A stretch of 64,000 nt of DNA, taken from Casuarina equisetifolia (Eukaryota > Streptophyta > Magnoliopsida > Fagales > Casuarinaceae). Both the position numbers and the translations under genes were made by a program. Positions 24,401 to 36,150 of the stretch are shown here, one piece after another; position 1 is the first letter of the stretch; every line of letters starts with the position of its first letter. The notes under the pieces were generated by a model. It saw only the letters and a list, made by a program, of their open reading frames with translations, did no database searches and was not told the origin of the DNA. The DNA is taken from contig CM052362.1 of assembly GCA_028551475.1 (NCBI GenBank), positions 5,641,354 through 5,705,353 on the forward strand. The letters are read 5' to 3'.

Positions 24401-26984
24401 TGATGGAGCATACTCTCAACTTATACGTTTGCAAGAAATAAACACAGAGCTAGAACAAGCACTAGATGATCAAAACGACTCTGAAATTATGGTGGAATCT
24501 TTGAGACAGTCAAATCAAAGAATGTCAATACGAAGATCAATGAGCCGGGGATCATCTGGAGCAAGAAGCAGTAGCCGCCATTCGTTTACTATATCACTTG
24601 GCTTGCCTACTGTGTTTGCATGGACAGAACAAGACACTCCTCCATTACCAATAGAACAATCTCCAAAGGTGTCACTCCGACGCCTTGCCTACCTCAATAA
24701 GCCTGAGATTCTTGTGCTTTTCATTGGAGCTGTGGCTGCAATTGTCAATGGCACAATACTCCCAATTTATGGTTTGTTAATTTCCAGCGCCATTAAGACT
24801 TTTAATGAACCCCCAAATGAATTGAAAAAGGATTCAAAGTTTTGGGCAACAATTTTTGTGGTCCTAGGTGTAGTATCGTTAGTGGCGATTCCAACGCGAT
24901 CATACTTCTTTGCTATAGCCGGCTGTAAATTAATCCAACGTATTAGAGTAATGTGCTTTGAGAAGGTGGTTCACATGGAAGTTGGTTGGTTCGATGAGCC
25001 AGAGCACTCGAGTGGTGCAATTGGTGCCAGGCTCTCAGCAGATGCAGCCTCGGTTCGAGCATTAGTTGGGGATGCACTTGGTCAACTGGTGGAAACCGCT
25101 GCCTCAGCGGTCGCTGGGTTGGTCATTGCTTTTGCTGCAAGTTGGCAGTTGTCTCTTATTGTACTTGTATTAATTCCTCTAATCGGAGTTAATGGATTTA
25201 TCCAAATGAAGTTCATGAAAGGATTCACTGAAGATGCGAAGGTATGCTTCAACACTGGTGGCTCTAGTGCTCATCATTCTAGCCTGTTAGGCAACAAGCT
25301 TTTTCAACCCAAAATATAAAAGGTGGAAACTTTCTCCAAGATTTAAGGGAAAGGAATGAAAAATTTTTATTTTCGGTGAAGTTGATAGTTTTGTTGAACT
25401 CTTCTTTGCTAGTTGATTAATTCCTTTAGTTAAACTTAGTCATTAAGGAGTGAACATAAATGATTGCAGATGAAGTATGAGGAAGCAAGCCAGGTTGCTA
25501 ATGATGCAGTTGGCGGTATAAGAACAGTTGCTTCGTTCTGTGCTGAAGAGAAGGTGATGCAATTATACAAAAGAAAATGTGAAGGCCCTGTGAAGGCGGG
25601 GATAAGGCAAGGCTTGACCAGTGGAATAGGATTTGGGCTATCTTTCTTCATATTGTTTTCAGTGTATGCAACCATTTTCTATGCAGGAGCTCGACTTGTT
25701 GAGAATGGCACAACAACATTCTCAGATGTATTTCGGGTATGTTTCTTTTTTCCCAAATGAAACAAAGACTATCACAAGATCTTTGATAGCTTCAAATTGT
25801 GAGATTCATCACTAGAAAACAATATCTTAGTATGACAAGTATGTATATGTTGGTCTGCAGGTTTTCTTTGCCTTAACCATGGCAGCCGTAGGAATTTCCC
25901 AATCAAGCTCCCTTGCCCCTGACTCTAGGAAAGCTAGGAGTGCTGCAGGTTCCATATTTGCCATTATAGATAGGGAGTCAAAGATAGACCCTAGCGATGA
26001 ATCCGGCTTGAAATTAGATGATGTAAAGGGCGAAATTGAGCTTCATCATGTAAGCTTTAAGTACCCATCTAGGCCAGATATTCAGATCTTCCAAGACCTC
26101 AGCTTGACCATTCATTCCGGGAAGGTAAAGTTTAATGATGTGGTTATGCCTTAACTTTGTCAAATAACATTTCATTTTAAACTCATTTATCATGTTCAAA
26201 TCATATGAGTGTAAAGTAATATCTTGTATCAGACTGTGGCCCTAGTTGGAGAAAGCGGTAGTGGAAAGTCCACAGTGATCTCACTTCTACAAAGATTTTA
26301 TGATCTTGATTCAGGCCATATTAGACTAGACGGAATTGAAATTCAAAAGTTCCAACTCAAGTGGTTAAGGCAGCAGATGGGACTTGTGAGCCAAGAACCA
26401 ATTCTTTTCAATGATACCATTCGTACTAACATTGCATATGGAAAGGAAGGAAGTGCAACTGAGACAGAAATAATAGCTGCTTCAGAGTTGGCAAATGCCC
26501 ATAAGTTTGTTAGTAGCTTGCAACAGGTTATAGCCAAGCAAATTATATTTCAAAGTTCATCTTGCTATCATTGTTAAAGTAAAACTATGCTTTAATTCCT
26601 TGTTTCTTGCAACAATTTAAAATTTAGGGCTATGATACAATGGTAGGAGAGCGAGGAGTCCAGCTTTCTGGGGGACAAAAGCAACGTATTGCGATAGCAC
26701 GAGCTATAATGAAAAGTCCAAAGATATTACTTTTGGATGAGGCAACTAGTGCACTAGATGCTGAGTCTGAGAAAGTGGTTCAAGATGCATTAGACAAGGT
26801 CATGGTGAATAGAACTACAATTGTTGTGGCGCATCGATTATCCACAATCAAGAATGCAGATCTAATTGCAGTGGTTAAAAATGGAATGGTTGTGGAGAAG
26901 GGAAAGCATGAATCTTTGATCAATATCAAGGATGGATTTTATGCCTCCTTAGTGGCACTTCACTCAAGTGCTTCAACCGCATGA
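21425..26984 (+). CDS. ABC transporter B family (MDR/P-glycoprotein), ABCB4/11/21-like, 12 exons
   Basis: Full-size ATP-driven exporter of the plant plasma membrane; close relatives (ABCB4/11/21 group) move auxin or other small organics. Exons: 21,425-21,760; 21,961-22,015; 22,109-22,284; 22,539-22,760; 22,853-23,091; 23,301-23,826; 23,930-24,203; 24,373-25,241; 25,470-25,736; 25,861-26,124; 26,233-26,526; 26,628-26,984. All introns are GT-AG, and the phases join into 1,292 codons with no stop, matching the family's usual length (about 1,290). Order is TMD1, NBD1, linker, TMD2, NBD2. NBD1 has Walker [10 protein letters not shown] (427-435), signature LSGGQ (531-535), Walker B ILLLDE (551-556) and AHRLST. 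NBD2 has Walker [10 protein letters not shown] (1082-1090), LSGGQ (1187-1191) and Walker B (1207-1212). The N-terminus is acidic (EAEAEAE); the linker is Ser/Arg-rich, a likely phosphorylation region. It appears intact. The substrate cannot be told from sequence. Confidence 0.96.
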
Positions 26985-27735
26985 GATTCTCTTAGTAATT
27001 TATGATTCCTCCACTCCGGATAGCTTTGTTGTTTTAATGATTTTACAACTCCAAATAGGGATGTTATTTTAATGATTTTGATCTTGTAGATGTAACTTTA
27101 AAGAAAACAACAAGTGAAAAGAAATGAAATAACATATTCTTGGTTGAGCCAAAATGCTTATCTTTTTCTTGTGTTGAAGTAAACCAACAAGATTAGCACA
27201 AACCTTGGTTATCTATGGGAATTGGTTAGAATGGCCAATGCTACCTTTGCCATATATGGACCATATACATATCAAGAAACCTTTGTGGACACTAATTGTA
27301 TTAATGTTATAGATAAGAAGCTTGCAACCATTAAGGCTAATCACATATAGAATTTGGTTTTTTGTATCCTAATCAATGTTTATTGGTTGCAAATGAGCAT
27401 ATACTCAACCTTTACATTGGGAAATGCCTTCCTAGTGGCACTTCACTCAAGTGCTTCAACTGTGTGAGTTTCTTTTAGCAATCCATGATTCTTCCATTCC
27501 AAATAATTATTTTATCTAATGGTTTTACAACTCCAAATAGTTTTGTTATTTCAATAATTTTGATCTTGTAGATATAACTCTAAACAAAATCAACAAATGA
27601 AAGAAATGCTAGCATATTCTTGGTTTAGCCAAAATGCTTTTCTTTTTTTTCTCTTACACCCGAGCAAAGCACCAAGATCAGCACAGCCCCTGGTTCTTTG
27701 TGGGAACCCATTAGAATGGTATATCCTACCTACTT
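26941..27735 (+). repeat. tandem duplication of the ABCB last-exon tail and 3' flank (period about 483 bp)
   Basis: Copy 1 is 26,941-27,250 and holds the last 14 codons, the stop and the 3' UTR. Copy 2 is 27,424-27,735. 'agtggcacttcactcaag' begins at 26,951 and 27,434, and the match continues through 'acaactccaaatag', 'ttttgatcttgtaga', 'catattcttggtt.agcca' to 'ttagaatgg'. Copy 2 even keeps a stop at the matching place (TGTGTGA against GCATGA). A unique segment (about 27,251-27,423) separates them. The second copy may supply alternative polyadenylation or be the leftover of an unequal exchange with a neighbouring ABCB copy. Confidence 0.85.
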
Positions 27736-28690
27736 GTCCCTTCGTCTAAGCCTAGTCTGTCTATTGAAAAACCGAAAACCCTCTTTCTTCTCCACGTGGC
27801 CTAATAATCTTCGCAGACAAACTTTATGTGTGTACGCTTCATCAATTCATACTATGTTAATCATGCTTTTACCAAGTTGGTGCTACATAATCCGGATGCA
27901 TGCACTTCGAGTGACTGATTTTGATATAAACGTATGCAGATCATACGACATATCTATACACCAAAATTATAAAAATTTCATATATCGATAAACTATGAAA
28001 ATAATTTTTCTTTTGGAATAACTCTTTTCCTTTTATGATGATTCACTTTATAACTCCACATGCACAGGGTTTTGAGAAATCTTATACTTGCACCTTGAGA
28101 AAATCTGTCACGTATACGATGCAGTTTACAAAAAAAGAATCAGGAAGCCCAATTTAAAGAAAGAATTGTGGGAAGTGAGTTCAACAAAGTGGGCAACATA
28201 GAGATATTTAAAACATTTGGGCCCACAGGCCTGTTATCAGATTCGTCACATTTGCACGTAATAAAAGTTTTAATTAGAAAAAGATGTTTGACTATCACAA
28301 TGTCTTGCATGTAAATATTGTTCTGAAATTTAATTTAATGTATTTGAAATAGTGATTATTTATATCTTCAATATTTTATTATGATGCTTTTTTTAATATA
28401 TATTTAGATATTTCTCCTTTTTATTGAAAAATTAGACAATTCTTAATATAATATCAAAGTACATGTTTAAATATAGCATCTTATTACAAATTTAATTATT
28501 ATAATTTTAGCCTATTATTCATCAGTTATAATTTAAATTTTTATGATTTTTACCCCCTAACAAAGAATATTAAAAATGGGGGTTATAATTTGATATCATC
28601 TTCCTATTTATAAGAACAAATATTTTCTCCCAGTAACAAACCGGATTTCAATCAGTAATCAAAAATTGGTTTCTTTAGAATAAACTGATT
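27736..28690. other. intergenic, no gene recognised
   Basis: AT-rich DNA with short runs of T and A. No exon or repeat boundary can be supported. The 97-codon frame at 27,698-27,991 starts inside the duplicated ABCB 3' flank and shows no motif. Confidence 0.45.
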
Positions 28691-29620
28691 AAAGATCCAA
28701 ATTGGTAGGGCTGAACTCATTTTCCTGTTTGCTACAGTACCGAGCTGTGGGGACAAGAGAAGATATTGATTTTGTCGAAGAGGCATGCCGGAACCCGGCT
28801 GCAGGAGCAGTGCGAAGTTGTTGTTTAGTTTTTCTTCGGTCTGCGTCGGGGAGGTTGGCAGTCGAGCCTCCACCAGCACCAATTCTCAGCAAGTAGTAGA
28901 GGCTGATGAGATTGTGATTCGTCCTTTGCGTCAGTCTACTCGCCATGATTAAAGCAGAGGTAAATTAACTCGTGAGTGCATTACTAGACAATGAAGACAA
29001 CATCCTACACCATGATGATCCGACGGACTTTCTTTCTTGGCACTTCACACGGTGGTCAAGAGGAGTGCCAACCACGAGTTTTACGGTGCGTGTACCACGA
29101 CCATTCATGGAGACGCTGTCCTGGCAAACTTCTTTCGAGAAATCCCTTCAACGTGACTAACAATGGCATTGCTCGCAACTTCCTGTCACGCGAACTACAG
29201 AAAGAGAACGCTCCCGTGGGACTGGCTCCGGGAGACTTTTCCGTTTTATAGGCACCTGTAATTGGGTCAGACTTTGTTTTGGACTTGGCGTGCAGCCATC
29301 TAGGGCGTCGGTATGGACTGGGACTTCTACCGTTTGAGGCTTGTTCAGGCCAAAGTGTCACCTTTTGCGGGCTTTGTTCGATGGTGTGCTGCCGAGGATC
29401 TTCTTTGTTCTTAAACTTTGCCTGCTTTTTATATTCGAGCTCCACTTGGATAACTTGATTGATTTCTTCCTCTGAAGTGGCGGTGGGAAGATTCTGCTGG
29501 TCCCGAGGAATTTACCATTATCCTCCATTTCTTGGACATTAGTATCACGGATGATCCTTGAACTATATATATATATATATATCTTTGTTATCTTATGAAA
29601 AATCGATTGCATACATTTTC
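28690..29620. other. higher-GC stretch with unassigned open frames
   Basis: GC content rises clearly compared with both sides. Frames stay open on the plus strand (28,702-28,896; 28,991-29,251) and minus strand (29,056-29,445, 129 codons). The minus frame extends upstream in the same frame to about 29,510 as a Glu/Gln/Lys-rich peptide ('EEEINQVIQVELEYKKQ'), which looks more protein-like than the others. No family is recognised. It may be a captured exon or retroelement remnant. Confidence 0.25.
29563..29582. repeat. (AT)n microsatellite
   Basis: An uninterrupted run of about ten AT dinucleotides. Confidence 0.85.
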
Positions 29621-29739
29621 TAGACACGTTAGATGTAGGTTCTTGTACAAGGAGAAGTTCACATTTATAGACTTGAATACTAATCTTAGAAAGGAATACA
29701 ATAAATACGAATGAATACAAAAAAAAATTACATGAAATA

Positions 29740-31090
29740 ATTACCTAATCACAATGCTAATTCTGTCAACATATTATGTATTGCCTCATATACATCAAGC
29801 TCATTCGAAGCATGAATTTTGCAAGCACTCTCAACCTCTCCCACACCAAAAGGAAGGTGTGCGCAGCACTTCGACGCCTACCAAACGGCTTTTGTGCAGC
29901 TTTTTCATCCCATCCAAGATGAGGCAAAAACTGGATTGAAATTTCAGAGGACTACAACTGTTGTCTTTGCCCCACGATGTTTCTGATCGGACTATATTTG
30001 AAGCCTTAGGAAAACCCAGCCGGACCACAGAACGAAACCTTCTAATTTCCCGAAATGGCCGGCAGAATTCTGCTCTCATCTTCTCTGCTTCCTACTGCTT
30101 CTGCTGTCCCATCATCGTCGTCTTCCCCAGAAGTGCCTCCAAAGGCAAAATTTCCTCCTTATTCACTGAGCCACATTGTCACGTTACATTTGAGACCCCC
30201 AACCTACCCGACGCAACTAAGTTTGCAAAGCAGTTTTGGCTACCGCATGCAACGGTACATTAGCTTACAGATGGCATGAAGGAAGGATAGAAGTTACAAG
30301 GGGCAGTTTCTAAACGTTGCAAGAGAAATTTATGAACATTGCAACAGCAATTTATAAATGTAGCTGAAATATTAGTATCTGTAGTATTGACATGTGATTG
30401 TAATTGGCATAGTATAGCCAGTATAAATAAACACAAACTAGATGTTAGAGGAAAACTTGTTATTGTGAAAGTTTTTGTAGGAGGTTGGAGTTTTCTCGAA
30501 TAAACCCTATATTGTGTTGTTATTAATATTATTTTACTAAGTGCCTCCTATGTTCCTTTGCAACCCATCTTCCATTTCTCTCCTCTCTTCCACTGTCTTG
30601 CTACAATTATCTCGATAACAATTTTGCGATGTCTACCGAATGGGTGTAGGATAACAATTCTTTACACACTTGTTGCTTTGCTGATTTGTTACTTTTTATT
30701 CAAGTTTATCACAGTATTTTCCCGCGCTTGCCTTGGTTTCCATTCACAACCCGCACTCTTAGTTTTGACACCCAAATAACTCCTAACCCATACATTGTTG
30801 CTAACCAACCTTAGTTATTAAAACTTCTCTCCCAAACACTTACCGTAGTCTAAAAATCCCCACAACCCACACCAACTTCCACAAGATAGGTAGGCCAGAG
30901 CATAATAGTCCCCTTCTGTTCCAGAATTCCCTACTAAGTCCCCCACTAACACGGGCAGCTTCTCGGGTACCTAACACACATGAACCCACAACTCCTAAAC
31001 CCAAATCTTCACAAGAATGTCCAGGCACCGAAAAACCCACTTCTTCGAATCCTAAAACTGCATCGAAGAACTCCCTTCCCGTTGTTGCTT
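29740..31090. other. mixed stretch, possible retroelement remnants, no gene assigned
   Basis: At 30,055-30,279 a plus-strand frame begins MAGRILLSSS, is Ser/Pro-rich and then 'FPPYSLSHIVTLHLRPPTYP'. This layout resembles the start of copia gag proteins but is short and ends quickly. At 30,840-31,090 both strands are open in a Pro/Thr/Ser-rich stretch. No enzyme domain was found, so these are recorded as low-complexity remnants only. Confidence 0.25.
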
Positions 31091-31189
31091 TTCTAACCCC
31101 ACTTACAAAATCTTGAAGGTTAATTTAAAGTCCGGTAAGGTCACCCTCCCTGTATTATATTTCCAGGGACATTGCTCCAAACCCATCAA

Positions 31190-32262
31190 TTAACAAAAGG
31201 TCCCCTGGACAGGGAAGAAACACCTTCCTCTGCAGTGAAGACCTAAATATGCATCTATCATCACTTTCCCTCCCAGCAGCAGCAGCCTCCAACACATTCG
31301 GATGACCAAGCAACATTGTTTCTATCTCAAAGTGTGCTTATAACCTGTCCCCCCGAAGCTGTATACAACCATTTGAATCTCTGACGGCAAGGTCCTCGGT
31401 ATGATAATATCCACCTCTAAAAGCTTATTGAATTGCTTTTGCGTTTTTATGGTATTCGGACATCAAATTGTTTGCCCCTAAACATAACCTCGCTGATTGT
31501 TTTCCCATCATGAGGTACGTTTTTCATGGTGCTTGGATCTTTTACGTCAACACCATCCATCAGCAAGTTGTAGTTCCCTGCCCGACAATTTATTGTTTCA
31601 TCTGTTCCTCGAAGTCTGCAGGATCTTGCAGAGGTCCAGCAATGGCTGGGCCAAGGGCCTCTGTCTTTCCATACCCATAACTCACATTGAATCCTAGCTC
31701 GGCTACCTTCACGAGGACTTGGGCTGCTGGTAATGGACCAGCAATGATAACGTCCACCCTGGAAGGTAATGGCCTCTGGTCATTGATTGTTGTGTCTACG
31801 ATGATTGTTGCTATTGGATTCAGATGGCCTGCTCTATGGCTGTATATCGCTCCTTTAGGAATCCCAGTTCAGCCCCAAGTATAATTCACTGAAATGGGAT
31901 CACATTCATTTTCTGGTCGTATTGGTTCAAAGTCTTCTTTTCCCATTGCAATGAGGCTATTGTATTCCAGGCTACCAACAAGAGTATCATTAACATTTGG
32001 GGTTAATGGCCGATCATATCCTGCTATTAGAACAACTTGGGTAGCTTGCTAATATTGTCGGAAAGTATGTTAAGTGTTTCGTTAACAACTTAAACGAAAT
32101 GATAGTTAACAAAAATAGCTTTGGCCTCCAATTGTTCCAACAACAATGCTAACATCTTTGCATCCAGCTTGGTGTTTAGAGGAGAAAGTATTGCCCCAGC
32201 CATCGGAATGCCGAAATGCAGCTCATACAGTGCTGAAACATTCGGTGCAAGAGCCTCAACCT
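31190..32262 (-). pseudogene. acyl-activating enzyme (AMP-binding CoA ligase, AAE1/benzoate-CoA ligase type), broken
   Basis: The intact enzyme would join a carboxylic acid to CoA via an acyl-AMP; close plant relatives are peroxisomal. On the minus strand, starting behind a splice acceptor (gagcag/GTTGAG at 32,262), the order is 'ALAPNVSALYELHFGIPMAG', then 'LLLEQLEAKAIFV', then '[11 protein letters not shown]' with the AMP-binding loop, then 'QRPLPSRVDVIIAG', then 'YGYGKTEALGPAI', then 'ISEVMFRGNNLMSEYHKN' and 'AFRGGYYHTEDLAVRDSNG', ending near 'HPNVLEAA'. Damage: TAA at about 32,087-32,089; TGA inside the AMP-binding loop (NYTWG-stop-TGIPKG, about 31,871); further stops after 31,620; and loss of some 50-60 residues between the AMP loop and 'QRPLPS'. 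The first exon is absent. It is clearly non-functional, and the family call is firm. Confidence 0.88.
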
Positions 32263-32299
32263 GCTCACAGAAGGGAGTGACGGATGTCAACTCCATGGT

Positions 32300-33325
32300 A
32301 ATAATAGGTTATTAGGAAAAGATATTTTATCACTTACCCACTATAGATTAGTTTAAGGGAGAAAATAAGTCTTTTATGCAAATTATACTATCAAGGATCC
32401 AGACAAGCTTGCATTACATGATCTTGTTAAAAATTATAGAGAATGACCTATATTCAACTTAAAATCTCAAAACACTAAGAGAATAATTCATTTATTTATA
32501 AATCACTTTTATAATATATTATCTTTCCTGTATGGAACTTAATGTGCCCCTTTATCTTAAGCATGAGAAAATGTTTTTCATGAAGATTTTGTCTATAAGT
32601 GAAGGGGTGGAAGGTAAAACTTGATCCTAACAAACTTCTTAACAATGTCCAATAATAGTTCTACATTATTTATTTAACATGCTTTCTCATCACATGAGTT
32701 ATAGACTTGAGCACAACAACATGTAGTGTCATGTAAACATGGACTCTAGAGATTAACATAACTAATGGTGGTGCTAAACAAAGACTTGGACTCAAATATT
32801 TGTTAGATATTGTAGAAGATGATTCATATCTAATTTAAAACTTGATATTAAGTGAAGGGACTATTTTCTTCATAAATTACTCTTAATAGTCTAATATATT
32901 TCTAATGTGGGACTTAACACATACAATAGAAGAAACTAGTTTTAAGTGAGCCTTTATATATTTTGTCTTGGGATAAAGAAATTTAAAAACAGCCGATACA
33001 TACAATAGAAGAAACCATTGATGCGTAGGTCAACATCATCAATCTTGATTGTGTTGGGCTTTGATGAGATCCAAGTTTAGGGAACGCTGGGCTGCGGCCA
33101 TGGGGTTAGGCCGTGGGATAAATAACAATAGCTAAGCTGATCGTCTCACTTTAATAGACAAAGCATCCGTAAGAAGGCATGAAAACAAATAAAATAAAGG
33201 CAAACACCAAAACTTAAGCAGAATACAAGACATCAAACACCTTTTACTAATAAATAATCAAAACAAGACAAGATACTAAAACTCCGGGGACCTCAATTAA
33301 AAGTCATTAGAGGTGGACCCAATGC

Positions 33326-33388
<63 letters not shown>

Positions 33389-34680
33389 CACAAAAGGGGG
33401 TAAATCACAATTCTAAATGATTTCAATCATATCCCTCCTATTTAGAGCCATATACTTGCTTATTTTTAACTATTAAGTTCACGATACAGGAGTTAGACAT
33501 TATTCTTCTCACTATTATTTCTTAAAACTTACATCCAATGGGATAGTAAAGCATGTAGCCATTGTATCCCAATCAAACATGGATCCAAAAGTTGGGATGT
33601 GTTAACCAGAAACCCAAAGTGATCAACCTTTTATCGTTTATAACAATGCCTACCGCTTGACCTAGATCAAGTTATCCAAGACTACAAACTAAATTTATCT
33701 TTCCATTCTCCCATCGTATTCTTTCTTGACGAGGACACAATAATTGTCTTAAACCTCATGGAATAAATGGTTGCATTTCAAATATGACTTATCCCTCAAA
33801 CCAATTTTACACCTGAGACAACCTTTATCCTTTTTATTACTAGTTCTAGACAAGCCAGAGAAACACCACTGCAAAAGATTCTATATCTGAGTGGCAAAAT
33901 AGATAATCGTTCTTGTTTAAAATGAGATGACAAAATAAGTTTTGGCCATACTATTTCCACACATGTATATCATGAGAGACCATGTTGTAACAAAATGACT
34001 TTGTTCATAACTCTGACATAACCAAATATGTGCTCAATGTGATTTAAACAATAATTGATTCTGCACCTAAATACCACAATGCCAATTCATTTCAAAAAAC
34101 TGGCCATATGTTTTCATGATAATTCGATGTGAAAAGGTGAAAATCAGAATGGCAAGCAGAAAACTTAAAGCATGGTTCACAATGGATTGGAAACGAAAAG
34201 TTATGGATAAGAGAAGCATTGCACCTGTACAACATTGACAATATGTTGTTCAGAGTTAGACATAAATAAACTTTCAGTGCATTTACAAAATGTGATCACT
34301 GTTCTTTAACAACCACAAGTGCTGGAAAAAAGAAAACAATAATAACATACAAAACATCCCTAGGAAAACTTTGATTATGATAGAGATAGCCCCAAAAGAC
34401 AGCAGTCCATGCCTTCCTACTCTCTTTCAAATCATAGTCTGTCTCTGTCATGAAAATTACTTGCGAGGCTACTCTCACTTAAGTCTATTCCCAGTATAGA
34501 GAAATGAAGGGTACAGTCATCCTACTCTCTTTTTCTTTCCTATTCCGTTTTTCCTTCTCCTCCCCTCCTTTCAAGTTATTTTTGATTTTAAGCTACCCAC
34601 AATGTAGCCTGTCATTGATGCTTGAATTATAAATTTTCTCGGGGCAAGAGGTGGATTTAGCACCAGTTAGCTTGCGCGCG
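32300..34680. other. intergenic, no gene recognised
   Basis: AT-rich DNA. Apart from the microsatellite at 33.3 kb I see no exon, RNA gene or repeat that matches elsewhere in the window. The small minus-strand frame at 34,296-34,478 (60 codons) has no motif. Confidence 0.5.
33326..33386. repeat. compound (TC)n-(AC)n microsatellite
   Basis: About 11-12 CT dinucleotides run straight into about 18 AC dinucleotides. It is likely to vary in length between individuals. Confidence 0.95.
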
Positions 34681-34689
34681 AACAAACAA

Positions 34690-34860
34690 AGGGAAACAAA
34701 ATATGGTTATGTACCTTGTGGACAAAAGATAAAGAGGAGAGGATTTGAGTGCAGGCCATGAGAAGCGGAAAGGAAGCACCGACACTGGTTGCTCGGAAAA
34801 TGGAACACCTCTGACAGGCACGGATTGGGAACCGTATGGGCCTCAGATGGGCCGTACAAA
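34690..34860. repeat. single diverged unit of the 123-bp minisatellite
   Basis: The order of landmarks matches one array unit: 'taccttgtggacaaaagat', 'gaggagaggatttgag', 'gcaccgacac', 'ggaaaatgga', 'tgacaggca', 'gggaaccgtatgggcc'. This copy is longer between landmarks and richer in GC and CpG ('cttgcgcgcgaac' just upstream). It sits directly before a copy of the tail module, as the long arrays do. Confidence 0.8.
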
Positions 34861-35625
34861 TATATATATAATTTCTCCTAAAAATTCCATATTGAGCAAA
34901 ATTTTTTTGGGTAGAAGGTCATTTATTAACATTTTAAAACTATTACATACAATTTCTATTAGCTTAATTATAAATCAAAAATTCATTTTAAAAGGAATAT
35001 TAAGTAGTAATATACTATTGTAAAGATGTATTTTTCTTTAAAATTGATAATTAAAAGGTCAAAAATGTTCATTTTTAAATTTAGATTTTAATATTATGAT
35101 AAAAATGTTCCTTTTTTTTTTTCTGTCTCTCACGTAGATTAGTCCTTAAATTACAAGGATATTATTTCATAAAACATAAGAAATATAATATTAATAATAT
35201 ATGATCCACGTTTAAATTTATAGACAACCTAAGAATAGGAACTAGATTGGGTTATTGCATTTCCTTTGATAATTATTATTTTTTATTTAATATTTACGTG
35301 CATGGAATGAATTTAAAAGATCCTTCTTGTATCAAGTACAATTTGGTAATGGTTGTAAATAAGAAAGAGAAAGAGTTAAACATAATTTTTGTTTTAAGAA
35401 AAGTTTGACTAATTGATTTATAATCTTCCCTTATGGATTTAAAAGCCTTAAATGAGCTGAATAGAAAAATATAGGTGTTTAAAAATAATATAATTAATTT
35501 CTTCTTAAAATTCTATACTAGAATAATATACCATCTCATAGTCTTTCCTATTTAATTTCCCCATTTTTTAGTCAAGATTATAGTGTAAAGACTTTAATGT
35601 TAGTTTAGGCCATTTGATAACTTTT
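34860..35625. repeat. tail module C (partial copy of the 14.93 and 46.95 kb tails)
   Basis: Collinear with about 14,950-15,800 and 46,985-47,850: 'aatttctcctaaaa', 'catttattaacatttta', 'attacatacaatttctatt', 'atgtattttt.tttaaaattg', 'caacctaagaatagga'. The match stops just after 'aaagactttaatgttagt'; the other two copies continue with 'aggccattcggcttggg' there. Confidence 0.8.
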
Positions 35626-36150
35626 TTAACTCTTAGATACAATGCTTACTATCTTAATTGTAAAATTGATAGCTTGTAGTTAGGTGTAAGTACTATTTAA
35701 AGTCTTTTGGTCCCAAATTTGACATGTGGGCATATAAATTTTAGTACATGTGTAAAAGAAAAATTAGTCTATGGTAATCCTCAAAATTGATAACTAAAAG
35801 ATGTAAAGCATTCAGATAAAATAAGGATCCAATGTTAAGAGATTGACAATAGAAATTATGTTATTCATACCATTTTTCAACATAGTTTATTAACAACACT
35901 ATATTGTTTTTAAAATTTAAAATTTAAGATCGTTAAAATATTTATTTTCACCTAAAATTATTTATTAAATTATACAAATAAATTAAAATTGTATATTAAT
36001 AATTATTAATAAATTAAAATAATTATTTCATTCAATAAATTTTAAAATTATTATTATAAGAATAATGTAAACAAAATAAAAATTGAACAAAATTAGTTCA
36101 GAGTGAACTCTCTGAAATTTGGCGAAATACATCCCGCCCATTCACCCAAG
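35625..36150. other. very AT-rich spacer, no gene seen
   Basis: Runs of A and T with many TTA/TAA motifs up to the sharp rise in GC content that marks the start of the RecQ-like locus. Confidence 0.5.

Noticed and set aside
30055..30279. Copia gag gene
   Set aside because: Only a Ser/Pro-rich start and a weak resemblance. No zinc knuckle, primer-binding site or LTR is next to it.
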